NCBI GenBank assembly: GCA_021613535.1
Contig: CP075493.1
Span: 7,688,001-7,752,000, forward strand
Source: Adineta vaga
Lineage: Eukaryota > Rotifera
Reading direction: 5' to 3'
DNA: 64,000 bases
The translations under genes were made by a program, and so were the position numbers. How positions within the stretch are numbered: position 1 is the stretch's first letter; each line of letters opens with the position of its first letter. Shown here piece after piece: positions 1 to 15,300 of this stretch. The notes beneath the pieces are model-generated. The model was not told where the DNA came from. It was given only the letters and a program-made list of their open reading frames with translations, and made no database searches.

Positions 1-3000
1 GCAGGTGCTTCACATACGGCACAACGTGAAATATATGGTCGAATTTGTTCACGTTGAACAGGCATCATTGGCATTGGTTCTGTTGTTGATAAATAGTATG
101 TTAAGTCATTTGTTTGACCATAATAACAAACGTTTGTATGATCACAACGTAAATATGGTAATGCAGAGAATTTCTGAAGACATGAACCAGCCGAACCTAT
201 ACAAGAAAAAAGTATTCATATTCGTAATTCGATCGAAGATATTATTTACCAAGATCTTGATGATATCCATGATCATTTCCTTGCATCATGAGTAAACTGT
301 AACCATCCCAGAGTTTTACCATGCCAGATGGACAATCAGGTACTTGAGCGGATTGTGAATGACGTACAACCATAAAACCAGTTCGTTGAAGGCCAGGACC
401 AGCTGGACCGGGAGGACCGCTTGCACCTGAATTAAAAAGGAAAAAACCGGTGATTAAGAATGTATAGTTGAGAATTTCCTAGTTTTATACCTGGTGGACC
501 AGCAATACCGGCAATACCTGGAATACCTGGTGTACCCTAGATCGTAAAAGATCAACATAGCAAATACATAAATAAAATTCTTTAGTTACTTACACGTTCA
601 CCTTTAGGTCCAACATAACCGGGTAAACCTGGTTGACCTGGTTGCCCAGGTGGACCATTTTCTCCTCGTGGACCAGGTTGACCTATTCATATAAGTATTA
701 CTTAATAGATCAGATAAAAAAGATTTTATATACAAACCTGGCACTCCTTGAAGTCCTGGTAAACCTGTGGTGAATAAAGAAAAATGTATTGTGAAGTTCA
801 AAATTACAGTATTCTATTACCTGGTGCGCCCGGTAAACCTGATTCACCTTTCACACCTGGTTGACTAATGTATGGTTGTGCTTGAATACATTCACCTTTT
901 TGACCCATAGCACCTAGAATTTTGTACGATAAGATATAATTGTTATTTCAAAATGTCACTTCAATAGTTACCGGGTAAACCAGAAGGTCCGGGACGACCA
1001 TCAAAACCACGGTCACCTTTAAGTCCGGGAAGACCTAGATGTAAGAAAAAAACCAATAAGCTTTGACTGAATATTTATTTTATATGCAAATACCTGGATT
1101 GCCTGGGAATCCGCTATTTCCTAGAAAGAAAAAAAAACAACAATAATTATTCAGTTCTAATTCAAAAAAAGAATATTTCTACCTTTTTCTCCTGCAAAAC
1201 CAGGTTGACCTGAAATTTTTCGAAAAGTAAAAGGAACATGTGAAGTACAACTTTATCACAAGAAACAAACCTGGCATTCCAGCGACACCACGGTCACCTA
1301 TGAGGAAAATATATTAGCGTAAAAAAAGAATATAGATATTTTCTTAATTAGCATACCTGGAAGTCCTGGTAATCCATTTGCACCTGGGAATCCATCACGA
1401 CCTTTAGCACCGGGCATGCCTGGCATACCTGGAGAACCAGAAAATCCTTGAAAAAAAAGTTCGATATATTATATTCTTTAATGCATGGTTATTTTTAATA
1501 TTTACCATCTTTGCCTGGTAGACCTGGAGCACCTATAAATATCAAAGACGAAAAGATTAAGAAGTTACTTATCAAATGAAAAACTTTACCTTGTAAACCT
1601 GGAGCGCCTGGAAGACCTGGTAAACCGGTGTCACCTTTCTAATACATCGAGAAGAAATATATAGTTACACAAGCTTCAAAGTAGTTTGATCACTCACAGT
1701 GCCGAGGACGGGTACATTACAATCGCGGCCAGCAAGACCAGGTGTACCAGGGAAACCTGCAGTTCTAAAAAGAAAATATACAATAGTTGGATAAAAAATA
1801 TGTTTAAATTCGAAATTCATACCCTTTCTCTCCGGGAAGACCTGGCATGCCTGTTCAACAAATAAAAATTATATTTTGTTCGAATCTATTGTAAATATCT
1901 TACCATTGAGACCGCCTGGACCAGGTTCACCTTTCAATCCAGATGCTGCATAGCCTAAAAGAGCAGGATAATGGAATTAAATATTTCCTTTATCTTTTAA
2001 CACGGTTATTTACCTGGTTCACCCTTTTGACCTGGTGCACCGGGAAATCCTACAATAGAAAAACAAAATTATGCTATACTATTTTTGATTTTGATAATTT
2101 TTTACACACCATTATCTCCTGGAAGACCTGGTGGGCCGTTTAATCCAGGTGGACCTAGAGAAGATTGCATTTAAAAATATGTATTCATAAAAATAAATAT
2201 ACTACCATTTGAGCCTGGTAAGCCTGGTAAACCTGCATCACCTATTTAAGATAAAGACAAGTAGAAATAAGGTGATGACTGATATGTTTTTCATCATTTT
2301 CTCACCTTTAGCTCCTGGAAGTCCACTTGTACCGGGGAAGCCTGATGGGCCTGGGAGACCTGGTGCTCCTGGTAAACCTATATGAAAACAAAAGTTAGAA
2401 AAGTATGTTTTCAAAAAAAAATAACTTACCTGAGATACCTGCAGCACCTTTAGCTCCTGGGGCACCTAGATCATATGGAAAAAAAGAAATGAGATGACTG
2501 AGATTTAAAATGATTCTACCTGGATATCCGTTAAGACCACGATCACCTTTAAGACCTGGCATACCGGCACCACCATCACGACCTGGTAAACCTGCGTCAC
2601 CTTTAGCTCCCGGAAGACCTAATAGTTTGAAATATAAAGAACAAATCTAGAGAAGACTATTTATCTCTTACCATTCATGCCTGGTGGTCCGTTTAGACCT
2701 AAGAAACAAGATTGATGTTATATTTTTGAAAAGAGAATAGCAAAAGATGATTACCTGATGGACCTGATTCTCCTTTTTGACCTGGTAAACCGTTGAAGCC
2801 AAGATCACCTTTCAATCCAGGTTGACCTGGGAGACCAGGAGCGCCTAGAAATATAAATAGTTAGATATTGATATCCATTATTGACGTGTTTTTACCTGGA
2901 ATTCCACTAGGACCTGGTAAACCCTATGGAAAAAATCAAAGAGAAGTCAAATACATTTATCTCAGGATAAACAATTATTTACTCGTTCACCAGGTGCACC

Positions 3001-6000
3001 AGGAAATCCTGAAATATAAAAGAAAATGACGGGGTCATGTGAAGATTTTCTACTTACCGTTGCCGCCTGGTAAACCACGTTCGCCCGGTATACCTGAAAT
3101 ACCAGGTGGGCCAGGAAAACCCGGTTCACCGATAGCACCTTTGATACCTGTAATGTGAGAAGAATGTGAGTGATGTCGAAAACAATTTTTTTCTAATATT
3201 TACCTGTTAAACCAATAGCTCGTTCACCTTTCATGCCTGGGGCACCCGGAATTCCATCTTTGCCTGGTATTCCTGAAAGACCTGGGGCTCCTGGAATACC
3301 TGGTGGACCTCTGTAATAATGATTAACAGAAAGATAAGATGTTTAATTGTACATATATATCTCTTACCGTTCGCCTGGTGGACCACGTGATGCTGCAATT
3401 CCCTGTTTAAATATTGATTTTGGTTAACATTCACATATATTTACATTGATGAACTTACTGGTTCTCCTTTTTGACCTGGAAGACCTGATGTGCCGGGGAA
3501 GCCTCGATCACCACGTGCACCTGGAACACATGATGTGCATGATGGACCGGGTAGACCGGGTAGACCTGGAATTGAAATATCATATTGAGAAAAGACTCTT
3601 TCTCAAAATAAAAACTATTCATACCTCGATCTCCTTTGAAACCTGGACCTCCCTATAAAATTCCAAGAAAAAAATAAACAAAATGGCTAATATTTTATTG
3701 TCGATAACTCACTGGAAGACCTGGTAATCCACTTGATCCAGCCATACCTGGAAATCCTGGAACACCTTTTTCACCTTGTAAACCTGGTTGTCCGTTTATG
3801 CCTGGGTTGCCATTGAAGCCACGTTCACCTTTCATGCCTGGTAAACCTGGAACGCCGGGTAGACCGTTTGGTCCTCTATAACATAAAATCAAACAGTAGT
3901 ACAATTTATTCTATATTCAGTACACTTACGGTAATCCAGAGAAGCCTTTTTCGCCACCTAAACCTGGGGCACCTGGTGGTCCCATTGAACCGGGAAGACC
4001 TTTAGATGAAAAGAAATAACTCAATACCGTATTGAATGATTTCATTCTATGTACCTGGTAAACCTATAAAGGAGAAGAAGAAAATTTATCAAGATAGAAA
4101 AACTATTTTGAAAGAATTAACTTACCATCAACACCTGGAGTACCTGGTGCACCTATAAATAAGAAAAAGGAAAGAGTTTTTTCAACTCATAGATTTATGA
4201 ATAACTTACCTTGATCACCTTTTTGTCCACCGAAGCCTGGTTCACCTCGTTCACTATAGATTGAGCACAATAAATGACTTGAAATTTCAAAGTATCATAC
4301 ATACCCTTTCATACCCAATGGTCCTGGAAGTCCATTGACACCTGGTAAACCTGAGTCTCCTATAAATTAAGAAACAAAAGATAGATTAACAATATTGTTA
4401 CAATTTTGAAATATTTACCTTTCATGCCTGGTAATCCACTTTCACCAGCTGGGCCGGGTGCACCTATAAAAAGATATAATATCAACATATAATAATTCGT
4501 TTTCAGTTCGATTTAATTCATACCTGGGAAACCACGATCACCAGCTGGACCAATTGGACCTGGAGCTCCTACATTCAGGGATAAAAATTAAATATTCTGA
4601 TTAAATATATCTCTGCTTACCTGGAAAGCCTGGTCCGGGAAGACCTGGTTCACCTTTGCTACCTGTTAGAATTAAGTAGATAGTACTGCATATAGATTAT
4701 TCAAAAGAATATACCTGGAAGGCCTGGCATGCCTGGTGCGCCATCTAAAAAAGTAAACAATGTGAATAAAATAACTATCATAAATAAGCTGAATATTTAC
4801 CAAAACCCTTGGGTCCTGGTAGACCTGATGTTCCATCACGACCTGGTAGACCTGTATTGAGAGAAAAAAGACAATTATGTTCCTCGTTAATTTTGAAACG
4901 AGTAAACATACCTGGCTCACCACGGAAGCCTAAGAAAAAGTAAAAGAAATCGGAAGATTTTTTAAAATAAAAACTTAACTGTAGAACATACCTGTAATGC
5001 CTTTTGGTCCTGGAAGACCGGGCATGCCTGGTAGACCTGATTCACCTTTGATACCAGGTGAGCCTGGTAAACCTGGTAAGCCGCTTGGGCCCTATAAATA
5101 GTTTTAAATGTAATATATTTAAACATTTTCATAAAAGGAACTTACTGGATTGCCTGGGTTACCGGGTTGACCTGAAAAGCCACGATCACCTTTTTCACCT
5201 GGTGCGCCTGGCATTGATGCTAATCCTTGAGGACCCGATCGACCTGAAGATAGGTAACAAAAATAAAACTTAGTTAAATATATTCTTGATTCTTGCAATA
5301 GTGGTTTATACCTGGTTCTCCTTTTGCACCTGGTATACCTTGTGGACCAGGGATACCTGTGAAAAAACGAAAATGGTAGTTGCGAACAATTCAAAATTGA
5401 ATTGAACTCACCAACTGGACCTGGAATACCCTTTTCACCACGTTCTCCTGGAAGTGTTGCACCTGGTGGACCAATATCACCCATTGGACCTGGACTACCT
5501 GGTGGACCTGGTTGACCTGGATAACCAGCATCACCCTGTAGAGAGAAACATAGACATAATATATTGTTTGTCGATAGAATGCCTGCATTTATATACCTTA
5601 GCGCCAGCTAATCCAGCGGGACCTGGTTGACCATCACGGCCACTATAACCAGGTGCTCCTTAAAAAATAGAAGATTTTTAGGAAGAGCCATTAATTCAAT
5701 GAATTTTTACCTTTTTCTCCACGATCGCCCTTCAAACCGGGAAGACCTATATACAATCAAATATTGGATAAGCAATACGACGAAGAAAACAAAACTCTAT
5801 TTCTAACCTGGTGTTCCCTTTTCTCCGGACATTCCTTGTACTGTTCCAACACGAGCTGGTTCTCCCTATTGTAATCATATCTTTCATATCATCAACTTTA
5901 TTTTCAATAGGCATACTTTGTCTCCTTTAGTACCAGATGCACCATCGATACCATTGCGACCCTATGTTAAGAAACAAAAGTCATGTCAACAAATCAAAAA

Positions 6001-9000
6001 GTATTTCTTAAACATACGGGTGCACCAGCTTGACCAACAGTACCGGGATAACCTTGTGAACCAACATCACCTAAACAAGAACAGATTCAACTTTAGTTCA
6101 TTAATTAATGAATGAAATATGCAACATACCTCGATCACCCTTTTCTCCTGGAGTACCACGTTGACCAGGTGTGCCTTAATGGACAATAAATTTTTTGAAA
6201 AAAAAAGTTCTCTATAAAAAATAGATATTTCTATTTACCTGCTTCTCCTGGATAACCTGGTTCACCTTTACCACCTTTCAAGCCATCACGAGCACCACAA
6301 ACACCATCGAGACCTAGAAAAAGTATTTATTTCGGAAAAATTAAGTGAATTCTTTATTACAATTCAAACATACCTCGATCTCCTTTGTCTCCTTTCATAC
6401 CAGCAACACCTTGAAAGCCAGGTGCACCAGGGTTACCAGTTGGACCAATAGCTAGAAATTCATGGAAAGATAGTTTAAATTATTTAGCTTCATGAAGAAA
6501 TGCATACGTCCTTGTGGACCAGGTAAGCCACCAACAGCTGATGAATTGCCAGGGAGACCAGGAAGACCACGTAAACCACGTTCACCTATAGTATAAAAGA
6601 AAAGAATTGAATTGAAATGTAAACATATTAAATTTAACCTTTAGATCCTGGAAGACCAGATTGGCCAGGAAAACCGTCAATACCAGGTGGGCCAGCAATT
6701 GAGCGACCAGGGTCACCTATAATAATCAATTCAATGCATATATACGTGTATGTATATCAAAGAAATTATTATAATTACCTTTTGGACCTGGTTCACCTTT
6801 GGATCCACGATAACCTGAAAAAATGCCATTGAATGAATCTTACGCTAATCTCTTTCATCTCATCAACTAACCTTGTGGACCAGGAAATCCAGATGGACCG
6901 GGATCACCTAGAATGAAATGTTCATTTCTTGACATATTCTTTTCCTAAATTAAACAATTTACATACCAGGTCGTCCGTTATCTCCTCGATTTCCTTTGAT
7001 ACCGTCGCGGCCAGCTAGAAAAAGTAGAAGGAAAAAAAGTATGATTTATCTGAATAGAGTTAAATCAACTATAAAAAAACATACGTTGACCAGGACTACC
7101 AGGTGCTCCTTCGAAACCACGATCACCCTTTATACCTTGCGCGCCAGGTAAACCCTACGAAAATCATATTTATTAAATATTTATTTTATAGAAAATAATA
7201 CTTACTCCAGGGCCAGGAAATCCTGGTGAACCGGGTGGACCTTGAAGACAAATGTAATATTGAATATTTTATTCCTATATCATGTTCTTTCAATATTTAC
7301 CGCGTTCTCCTTTTGAACCCTAGAGAAGAAAAAAAAAGAAAAGCATTTAAGTCAATGTGCTGAAATATTAGTCTTTTATTTTAACTTACAGTTGGTCCTG
7401 CTTGTCCGGATGCTGTACCATCAGGTTGATCCTAGAGAAGAAAAATTATTTGTTCAAAAAATGTTGAACGAAATATTATACTTACAGGTAAACACATGCC
7501 GGGCATACCAGGGAAACCACGATCACCTGTACATAGAACAGATAGTTTCAATATTCATCGTAGAAGAAAATTAATTATATCAACCTTTTTCTCCTGGTAA
7601 TCCATTTTGACCAGCTCGTCCGGGACTGCCCTAAAATTTGATGGAAACAAAATTTGCAAACTCATTGTTTCATATTGAATAACACGTACAGATTGACCAG
7701 GATAACCAGGGCTACCACGATCTCTGAAAAAATGAATGCAAAAGATGAATATTGAATCGTTCATGAATGTAAAAAAAAGATTTTACCCAGGTTGTCCAGG
7801 AAAACCAGCTTGACCAGGTAAACCAGTGGGACCCTATTAAGAGAAAAGTATATAAGTAAAAGAAAGACAACAGACTAAAATACTTACGCGAGGTCCGACA
7901 GGGCCTGGTACACCTTTTTCACCAGTCATACCAGGTGGTCCAGCTGAGCCGGGAGCACCAGGGTAACCAATTTCACCAGGTTCACCTTTAGATCCCATAG
8001 CTCCCTATTATAAACAAACAATTAAAACTGGTTATGATACATTTCAATATTAAAACTTTCTACCTTTTGACCAGGAGCGCCAGCAATTGCCAATGGTACA
8101 TAACTATAATTACCTTGTGCTTCAGCAATATTTTGAGGCGTGTATGGAGCCGATGATCCCTGTATAGATTTTATCAATACAAACATAAGATGATATGTTT
8201 ATACGTACTGGCTCTCCTTTTTGACCTTTTTCGCCAGTGAATCCAGTACCAGCAGGACCTAAATATTTCGACGAAAAAATTGCACTTCAATAAAGTAATA
8301 TTGTCATCATACCTGGAAGACCTGAGTCACCACGATCACCTTTAGCACCCTAAAAAGTACCATTCGACTAGTAGTAGAACGTTTTTCTCTGAATACGACT
8401 TACTTCACGTCCAGGGAAACCAACAGTTCCGGGACCTCCAGGAATACCAGCATTACCGGGAGGGCCCTATTAATATATATAGAGATTATTACTAATCAAT
8501 AACTAAAAGATCTACAAAGACTTACAGCGCTGCCAGGAAGACCGGGATTACCTGGTGGACCCTAAAAATTCAGACATTATATATTCCTATAAATACAGAA
8601 GCTGTATTTTTTTCTTATTCATACGGTTTCGCCCTTGAATCCGGGTAAAGCTTGTGCGGGTTCACCTAATAAACATCAATGATGATGAAATTTTATTCAT
8701 TTAAAGTATTCATTCATACCTTTGGGACCTCGTTGTCCAGGAAGACCTAAAATATCAAACAGAAAAAAAATTAATGATTACAGAATATTATTATATAAAT
8801 TGTGTTGATTTACGGACCAGGTTCACCAGGACGACCGGGCTAAATAAACAAGAACACAAAATATATTTATTAAAATCAATAACAATTCATATATTGATCT
8901 TACTTGTCCATTAAAGCCTGGTCGACCAGCATCTCCCTAAAGAAAATATCAGAACATAGATTTTCATCTAGCAATCTTTTCTTTTCTTTACTCTTGATCC

Positions 9001-11541
9001 ATTGCATCCATCTCGGCCAGGTAAACCTTCTGGACCCTAGAAAAATAGAAAAATAAATGTATAAATTGGTATATATGATATTAATGTCAACTTACTCGTG
9101 GACCTGGAAGACCGGGTAAACCGGGATGGCCTAAGTAAAAAAGAAAAGAAATAGTTTACATAGAATCCAATACAATAACCAATGATTTTCCACATACCTG
9201 GCATACCGGGTTCACCGGATCGACCCTATTTATTTTAAAATAATATGATAAATGATTTGTTCTGTCAGTAAATTTATAACTACTTACTCTGTCACCTTTT
9301 TGACCGGGTAAACCTGGTAAACCGCGATCACCTTTTTCTCCTTTCATACCCTCAGGTCCTATGAAATAAGAATAAGAATGTATTTTATGACATTATCATA
9401 CGATTATCACATACCTTCAGGACCTGGAACACCATTTGATCCTCGTGAACCAGCAGGACCCATTGGACCAGCTGGACCCTATACATGTCGATGAGAAAAT
9501 GTATCATTGACTTCTTTCATTCATCTATATTTACTTGATCGCCTTTTTGTGCTATACAAAAGCATGGTTGATTACAGTTGTCACAAATTGTACCACTGCC
9601 ATTTCGATTTTTTGGTTGATATTGGGATGAGCCGTAGCCAGGTGCAAATGCATAGCCTGGTGGTGGTGTTACCGGGCTAGAATCTGGGTACTAAAATAAA
9701 AGAATAAATCAATCATTTTATATGTATACATCTATATGAAATAGATATGAATCTTTTGTCTCAGGGCATTTGTTCAATGATATAAAAAATAACAAAATAA
9801 TTAGTATGGATAGACAAGTCATTTGATCGTTCTTTTTCTTTCGACAATCGATTTGCATATGTGTTTTCTACTCATATATGATTTGTTTATATATATATAT
9901 ACATACAATAGTTGTATACTATTACAGTTTTGTTGTATGATAAAAATGATATTTATTGATGAACATACCCTTTGTTGCGCATTGCTTGTTTCAATGAAGA
10001 TGGAGAGAATAAGTACGATTAAAATGGAAGCATAATTTAGCCTAAAAAATAAAGAAAAATATTTTTCTTCATTATATAATTTTAATAATTCATCACATAT
10101 GGTGAATGTTTCCATCCTTCATTTATCTTTGCTCTCTGTGAGAAGAGAAGAGATTGATGTTTATGTATGTGTGTTTTCAAGGTAACAGAAGTTATCATTC
10201 GCTACTTTTTCTCTTGCTTAATGATGACTAGGAAGTAAATGTACATAATGATATATGTTTCTCTTGATGAATAATATTTCAGTGAACAATGACTAAAATA
10301 ATAACTTACGTCGAGATATACATGCTTAGCAATTTTTCTATTAATATTTAGGATTGCTAATATGTTACATGTAAGTTTTGATGAATAATGGATAAGATCA
10401 AAAGAATTTTGATATGAAATATATTTGTCGTCTTTGGATTCTCGTCCGTTGTATGATTTGTTTACTGTTTATAACAGAAATGATAAAGTCTTTTTCTTCT
10501 ATTGCTATCTTATGGTCCTATCATCAACAACGACAAGCAAAAAACGGCCTTAGAACCACTGCTGGTTACCATTGTGGTACCATAATTAATAATTCTCGAA
10601 TCATGTACAGGAAAGAAGGCGAAGGAGAAATAAGAGAAGAAGAAGAAGAATAAGAACTACTACGATAGATGTACAAGACGTCGGTAGAATTGTACAGAAG
10701 GGCGAGAGGAGACAGACAAACGTAGTGAAAGAACAGAAAAAGATAAGCCAAAGAATTACTATGTGATCTCAATAATCTATTAGCAGAAGGCAAAGGAGGG
10801 AAAACTGCCGAGGACGAACACGAACGGTATTACCGCGTATCGTCAACAACAACATTAACTAGAAGAGAAGAAAAAAAGAAATCCAACTAGTGATAAAGAT
10901 TACGATGCATAATTAGGAACAGCAACGACTTATTCATCTAGACGAACGACAAAATCCTCTCTACTACTGCTGCTGTTGTTGTTATTGTTATTAGCTTGTC
11001 TGATATAAACTTTGTCCTTCTGTTTATATCCTCAATCGTGCTCATCATTGTAAAATGTGAAAGATGATCTCTCATACTGTTTATCACTTATTCTCTTTGT
11101 TTTACCATTTTCATACCTATTGAAAAAAGAAAATATACATAAATGTCGATGGTAATCAAGTTATTATCATGTTCACATACTCTTCTGCTGTTGTTAGTAT
11201 TATCATGCAGTGAGAAAATCAGAATGTACACATACACAAGATATCTTTACATATTCTATGAGCAGAAAATATGAAAATAATGCTCAATGATAATTATCTT
11301 GTCTGTATCATATATTGGATAACATCGATGAGAAATACTTGCAAATGATTGATCAATAAAGAGAATACTTAGATAGATAGTGTATTTCAATAGTAAAATT
11401 ACTTCTCTGGAAACTTTGCACTCAAACACAGATTAATTGATATATCTTTTGTTTTTTTATCAAGGAAAGAAGAAAAACCTTGAGAACTTACCTTACAGTC
11501 CATCGAAGGGACGAAGTTGAAAATTTAGTTGATAGTTGCAT
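1..11541 (-). CDS. Type IV collagen, alpha2-like chain (3' end cut by window)
   Basis: Basement-membrane network collagen, secreted. Coding exon 1 is 11492..11541 (ATG at 11541) and exon 2 is 9969..10041; joined they give a long signal peptide whose hydrophobic core reads [18 protein letters not shown]. The next exon (about 9534-9691) carries the 7S cysteine cluster [17 protein letters not shown]. Several dozen small Gly-X-Y exons separated by ~50 bp introns follow. The NC1 domain starts near 400 with GFMVVRHSQ, has an intron inside DLG|SAGSCL, and the window ends at RCAVCEAPA, so only the first C4 half is visible. NC1 wording ([33 protein letters not shown]) matches vertebrate alpha2-type rather than alpha1-type chains. 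A GCNGS N-glycosylation site lies near 9010. The helix is interrupted by cysteine-bearing breaks (near 870, 1720, 3535, 6290 and 7490). It is divergently transcribed with the alpha1-like gene at 12381. Intron 1 is 1.45 kb, far longer than the rest. Confidence 0.95.
10042..11491 (-). other. Long first intron of the alpha2-like collagen gene
   Basis: Intron between the two exons encoding the signal peptide; GTAAG donor at 11491 and TTTTAG-type acceptor at 10042. It is ~1.45 kb whereas nearly all other introns of the gene are about 50 bp. It contains purine-rich and trinucleotide tracts (for example GAAGAAGAAGAA near 10635 and GTTGTTGTTATTGTTATTA near 10980) and no supported exon. Its position next to the shared promoter makes it a candidate for an intronic enhancer; that is inference. 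Confidence 0.8.
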
Positions 11542-12380
11542 TTTGAAGAATGTTTGCCTAGAGTCACGCGCGATCTTGCAGCGTCGGCGACGGACAATTA
11601 AAAGTTGTGTCCTGTCGTCGTCGTTTGGTCTACAATAGGAGAGTACAGACCGAACGCGAGAAAGCGCAGAAAAAAAATGCCACCGTCACAGAAACTGGAC
11701 TATTTTTTCTTTAGCACAATAATATCAACCATCTTACCACAATCATAGAAAAAAGGGAGATAGAGAGAGAGAAAAAGATGAGAGAGAGAAGATGACACTG
11801 AAATCCACCAACCAGAAGAACGCGGTTTTCTGTTCTATTCCGGCTGATGAGAGATGAATATTGACTATGTATAACTGCTTCTGTAGAATATGAAGACTGA
11901 TAACATACATAATCCTACATATACATAAGACTTTTTTTTTCTCTCACATAGAGACATTCGCCCCGCATAATTTGCTAGCATGATTATTATCGTCGAGTTT
12001 TCTCTTTACCCTTACCACTGTTGTTGTCGTCTCCTTCCAAAAAAAGACCAGAAAAAAATAGCAAAAAAAGACGAGAAAAAAAGGGGGGAAAGGAAAAATA
12101 CATGTTGGAAAAATCGAACTTGCTTTTTCGGGCGGGCTACTGTACTTTTATTACTACTTATGTTATTCACATATAAAACAGAACTGAACACGCTTTGTTT
12201 ATTTCTGATAACGTGTCAAAAACAAATTTTGTTAGATAATAATCATTCTTTTTTTTCATTCATTAATATGGTAAGATCGAATCTTTTTTAATGAACTTTC
12301 TTTTTAATATTTCAGATTAAATATATTTACAAAAAAATATATTTGTGTGCTCTGTTTGAGTTTGTGTTCGCACGCGTGCG
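11542..12380. promoter_or_regulatory. Shared bidirectional promoter of the collagen IV pair
   Basis: The 839 bp between the two divergent start codons contain no supported exon. Both 5' UTRs and the promoters must lie here or start here. The region includes a GC-richer stretch with CG dinucleotides at about 11565-11660, a GAGA-type purine tract at 11757-11800, and AT-rich DNA toward the plus-strand start. GAGA tracts are typical of open metazoan promoters, but no specific factor site can be assigned. Head-to-head collagen IV pairs sharing a promoter are known from vertebrates and Drosophila, which supports the interpretation. Confidence 0.75.
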
Positions 12381-15300
12381 ATGCTTTCCGTATTGCGGCC
12401 GATTACACTCGGTCTAATTATATTTTCATTAACTTTTATTCACATTCAAGCTCGAACAGTAGGAAAAGTTTATTTATTTTGTTTTTCTTTTTTATTGAAA
12501 TTATTTTGATTATTAAAGGCTAAAACCGATAATAATGCATCGGAAAAACGAGTAAAAAGACAATATAATCAATATCCTCAACCACCATCGGATCAATCGT
12601 CACCAAATGAATTTGGTGAAACTTATATTCAAGGTTCAGAATGTAAAGGTTGTGGACCACGACGAGATTGTCAATGTCCTGGTAAAGGTGCTATGGGTAT
12701 AACCGGTATGTAATTTTTCTTCATATTGATTAAATATTAAATTTTTACGAACAAATTCTTGTTTTTCTTCTTCATAGGTCAACAAGGTTTTCCTGGTATT
12801 CCTGGTGATCGTGGTCTTAAAGGTCCTCTTGGACGACCAGGTAATATCGGTCTTCCTGGTGAGAAAGGAGATCGTGGTCAATATGGTAACAAAGGAGAAC
12901 GAGTATATATGATTATTAATTAGTTCTGTTTTCTTTTTTATTCTTTGATTATTTTTCTTATATTTCAGGGTGAAGATGGTTTATTGCCTATTGATGGTCA
13001 AAATGGTTTTCCTGGTCAAGCAGGTGCTATCGGTCCTCGCGGTATTTCCGGTGTACCTGGCTGCAACGGCAGCAAGGTAAAATAGAAGGAAAAAAAACAC
13101 ATTAGAGAATATAAAATAGATGAAGCATTTCTATACGCATATTTTATCACATATATACAACTAGATATTTAATGCTTCATCTTCCTTCGTTTGTCCGTTC
13201 TTTCTTTTCTTCTCTTTCTACATCATCTTCATCGGCTTGATGAGATAAGCGCTAACCGCACATATACCAAGGACGATGTATCATAAGAGTTATCAACACA
13301 TAAGGAAAAAATATTAGAGATTGTCGACTGTTTTTCTTTTTCTTTCCCTATATAGACAAACAACAGAAAAAAAATAGCGAATCAGTAGCCTTGATAAGAA
13401 TTATTTGATGTTCGGATAATTGAAAGCCGTAAATATATTTTGTTTGTCAAAAAGATTCCATCCTAAGTTCCAGACATCCTAATTATCTAACTTTGTCGTT
13501 TATATGTCAGACCTTGGATATTTGCTCCATATGGGATTGATGAATAAGCATAAGAAAACGATGATTACATAAACAAACTCCTATTATTTTTTTCTCTTTA
13601 TGTATAATGTCCTTGGTGGTCTATTGCGGTTTAGTGGATTATTCATGCACAAATATATACATATGCATCATTAGACTGTTATTAGAGGAAAAAATGTTCC
13701 TAAAAACGACAGCTGCTAAGACTTGGTGGCTTCTGATTCATAAAATAATGACACCTACGGGTTTAAGCTAATAGCTTATCTATTTATTAAGTGTTTCGTC
13801 TTACTGCTAATAAATATCCTAATGAACTGATCCGTATGCAATAAGCCACTAATGTTTTAAAAAAGCAATTGTTCGTCCGAAAAAGGAACTACGTAGGTTT
13901 TTGAGTGCAAAACAATCCTATCTTATTATCAATTTAAGTAATCAATCTGTCATTGTGAATGTCTGTCGACTGTAATTGATAGCATAAGGAGGCGGATGCT
14001 ATAACTGTACCGAAGAGGTCTGGAGCATATCAACAATATTTTCTTCGAGATCAAGGTCCAGTTGTCATATGGCATTAAGATTAATGATTTCGACTTGAAG
14101 ATTAGGAACGACGAAAAGGAAGTATTCCGTACAGTCTTATGTTTCTGATAGTTGCAATAGTTTGTCTATCGGAAGAAAAAAAAACTTGACAAGTCTATTG
14201 TAGAGAAAAAGTCGTTACATGCATAAATAAGAAAATGATATATTGATAACATTATTCATCAATTGCTGTCATGCGAATAAAGAAAAAAAATATAATATCA
14301 AATCATCTTTAATGTTATTTTAGGGTGAATCTGGTGAAGATGGCCGTATTGGATTAGATGGTATTCCAGGTGCTCGTGGTCTCCCTGGTCGAGATGGTGA
14401 TCGAGTATGTTATTTAGATGAAAAAGTTTTTTTTCCGGTATAATTTAATAAAATGATCATTTTTTATTAGGGTGAATCAGGAGATTCAGGTGGTTTCAAT
14501 GGTATTGTACCTGGTCCACGCGGCGATCCAGGTATGCCTGGTCGTCCTGGTGTTGCCGTAAGTACAATTTAAACTTGATTGATCATAGATTGATATTTAT
14601 TTTTGTAGGGTTGGCCCGGTCCTCCCGGCACTCCAGGTTATCCAGGTACCCCAGGTTTACCTGGTTCAAATGTAAATTTTCACAACTATGTTTGACTTCT
14701 TTTTTATCAGTTTCTTCTTTTGAATTCAGGGCCAACCTGGTCTTAGAGGAGATCCAGGTTTTCCAGGTCAACCCGGGTTACAAAGTTACGGTCTGAAAGG
14801 TAAGAAATAATTTTGTTAAGAAATAATAAAAATTGATATCCTTCGCTTTTTTCTCTATTATTATAGGTGGCCGTGGTGAACCAGGTAATTACAAATGAGG
14901 ATAAAAAGCAACGTGAACAATTTCTATCCTATCTTCTTACTATTTAGGTGATGCTGCACCTTCAGCAGGTCCAATTTCATATGGTCGTTTACGAGGTATG
15001 TAATATTATCCTTCAATTATTGCATTGGCTGAGAAGTAAAATTGAGATGTAATCCATGAACGTAGATTAGACAGAAGAAAGAGTTTTGGTTTTTTTTGTT
15101 ATCTTTCTTTCTTGCTCATTTATTCCGTTGATATCCTTAATTGGCTTTATTAGATCGAATGTGTGGGAATAAACCCTGTAAGTATTATAGCCAAGAATAT
15201 AGCTTAACCCTCTCGTGCTTTCTTTTTTTATCAAAGTTATATGGTCGGAGGAAAAGAGATGATTACGAATATATTTTTCTTTTTAATTCGCTTCTTATTA

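Noticed and set aside
5119-5484. Open frames spanning collagen introns (many similar ones along 1-11500 and 12600-23200)
   Set aside because: They read through short introns; the Gly-X-Y exons inside belong to the two collagen genes and the rest is intron translation.
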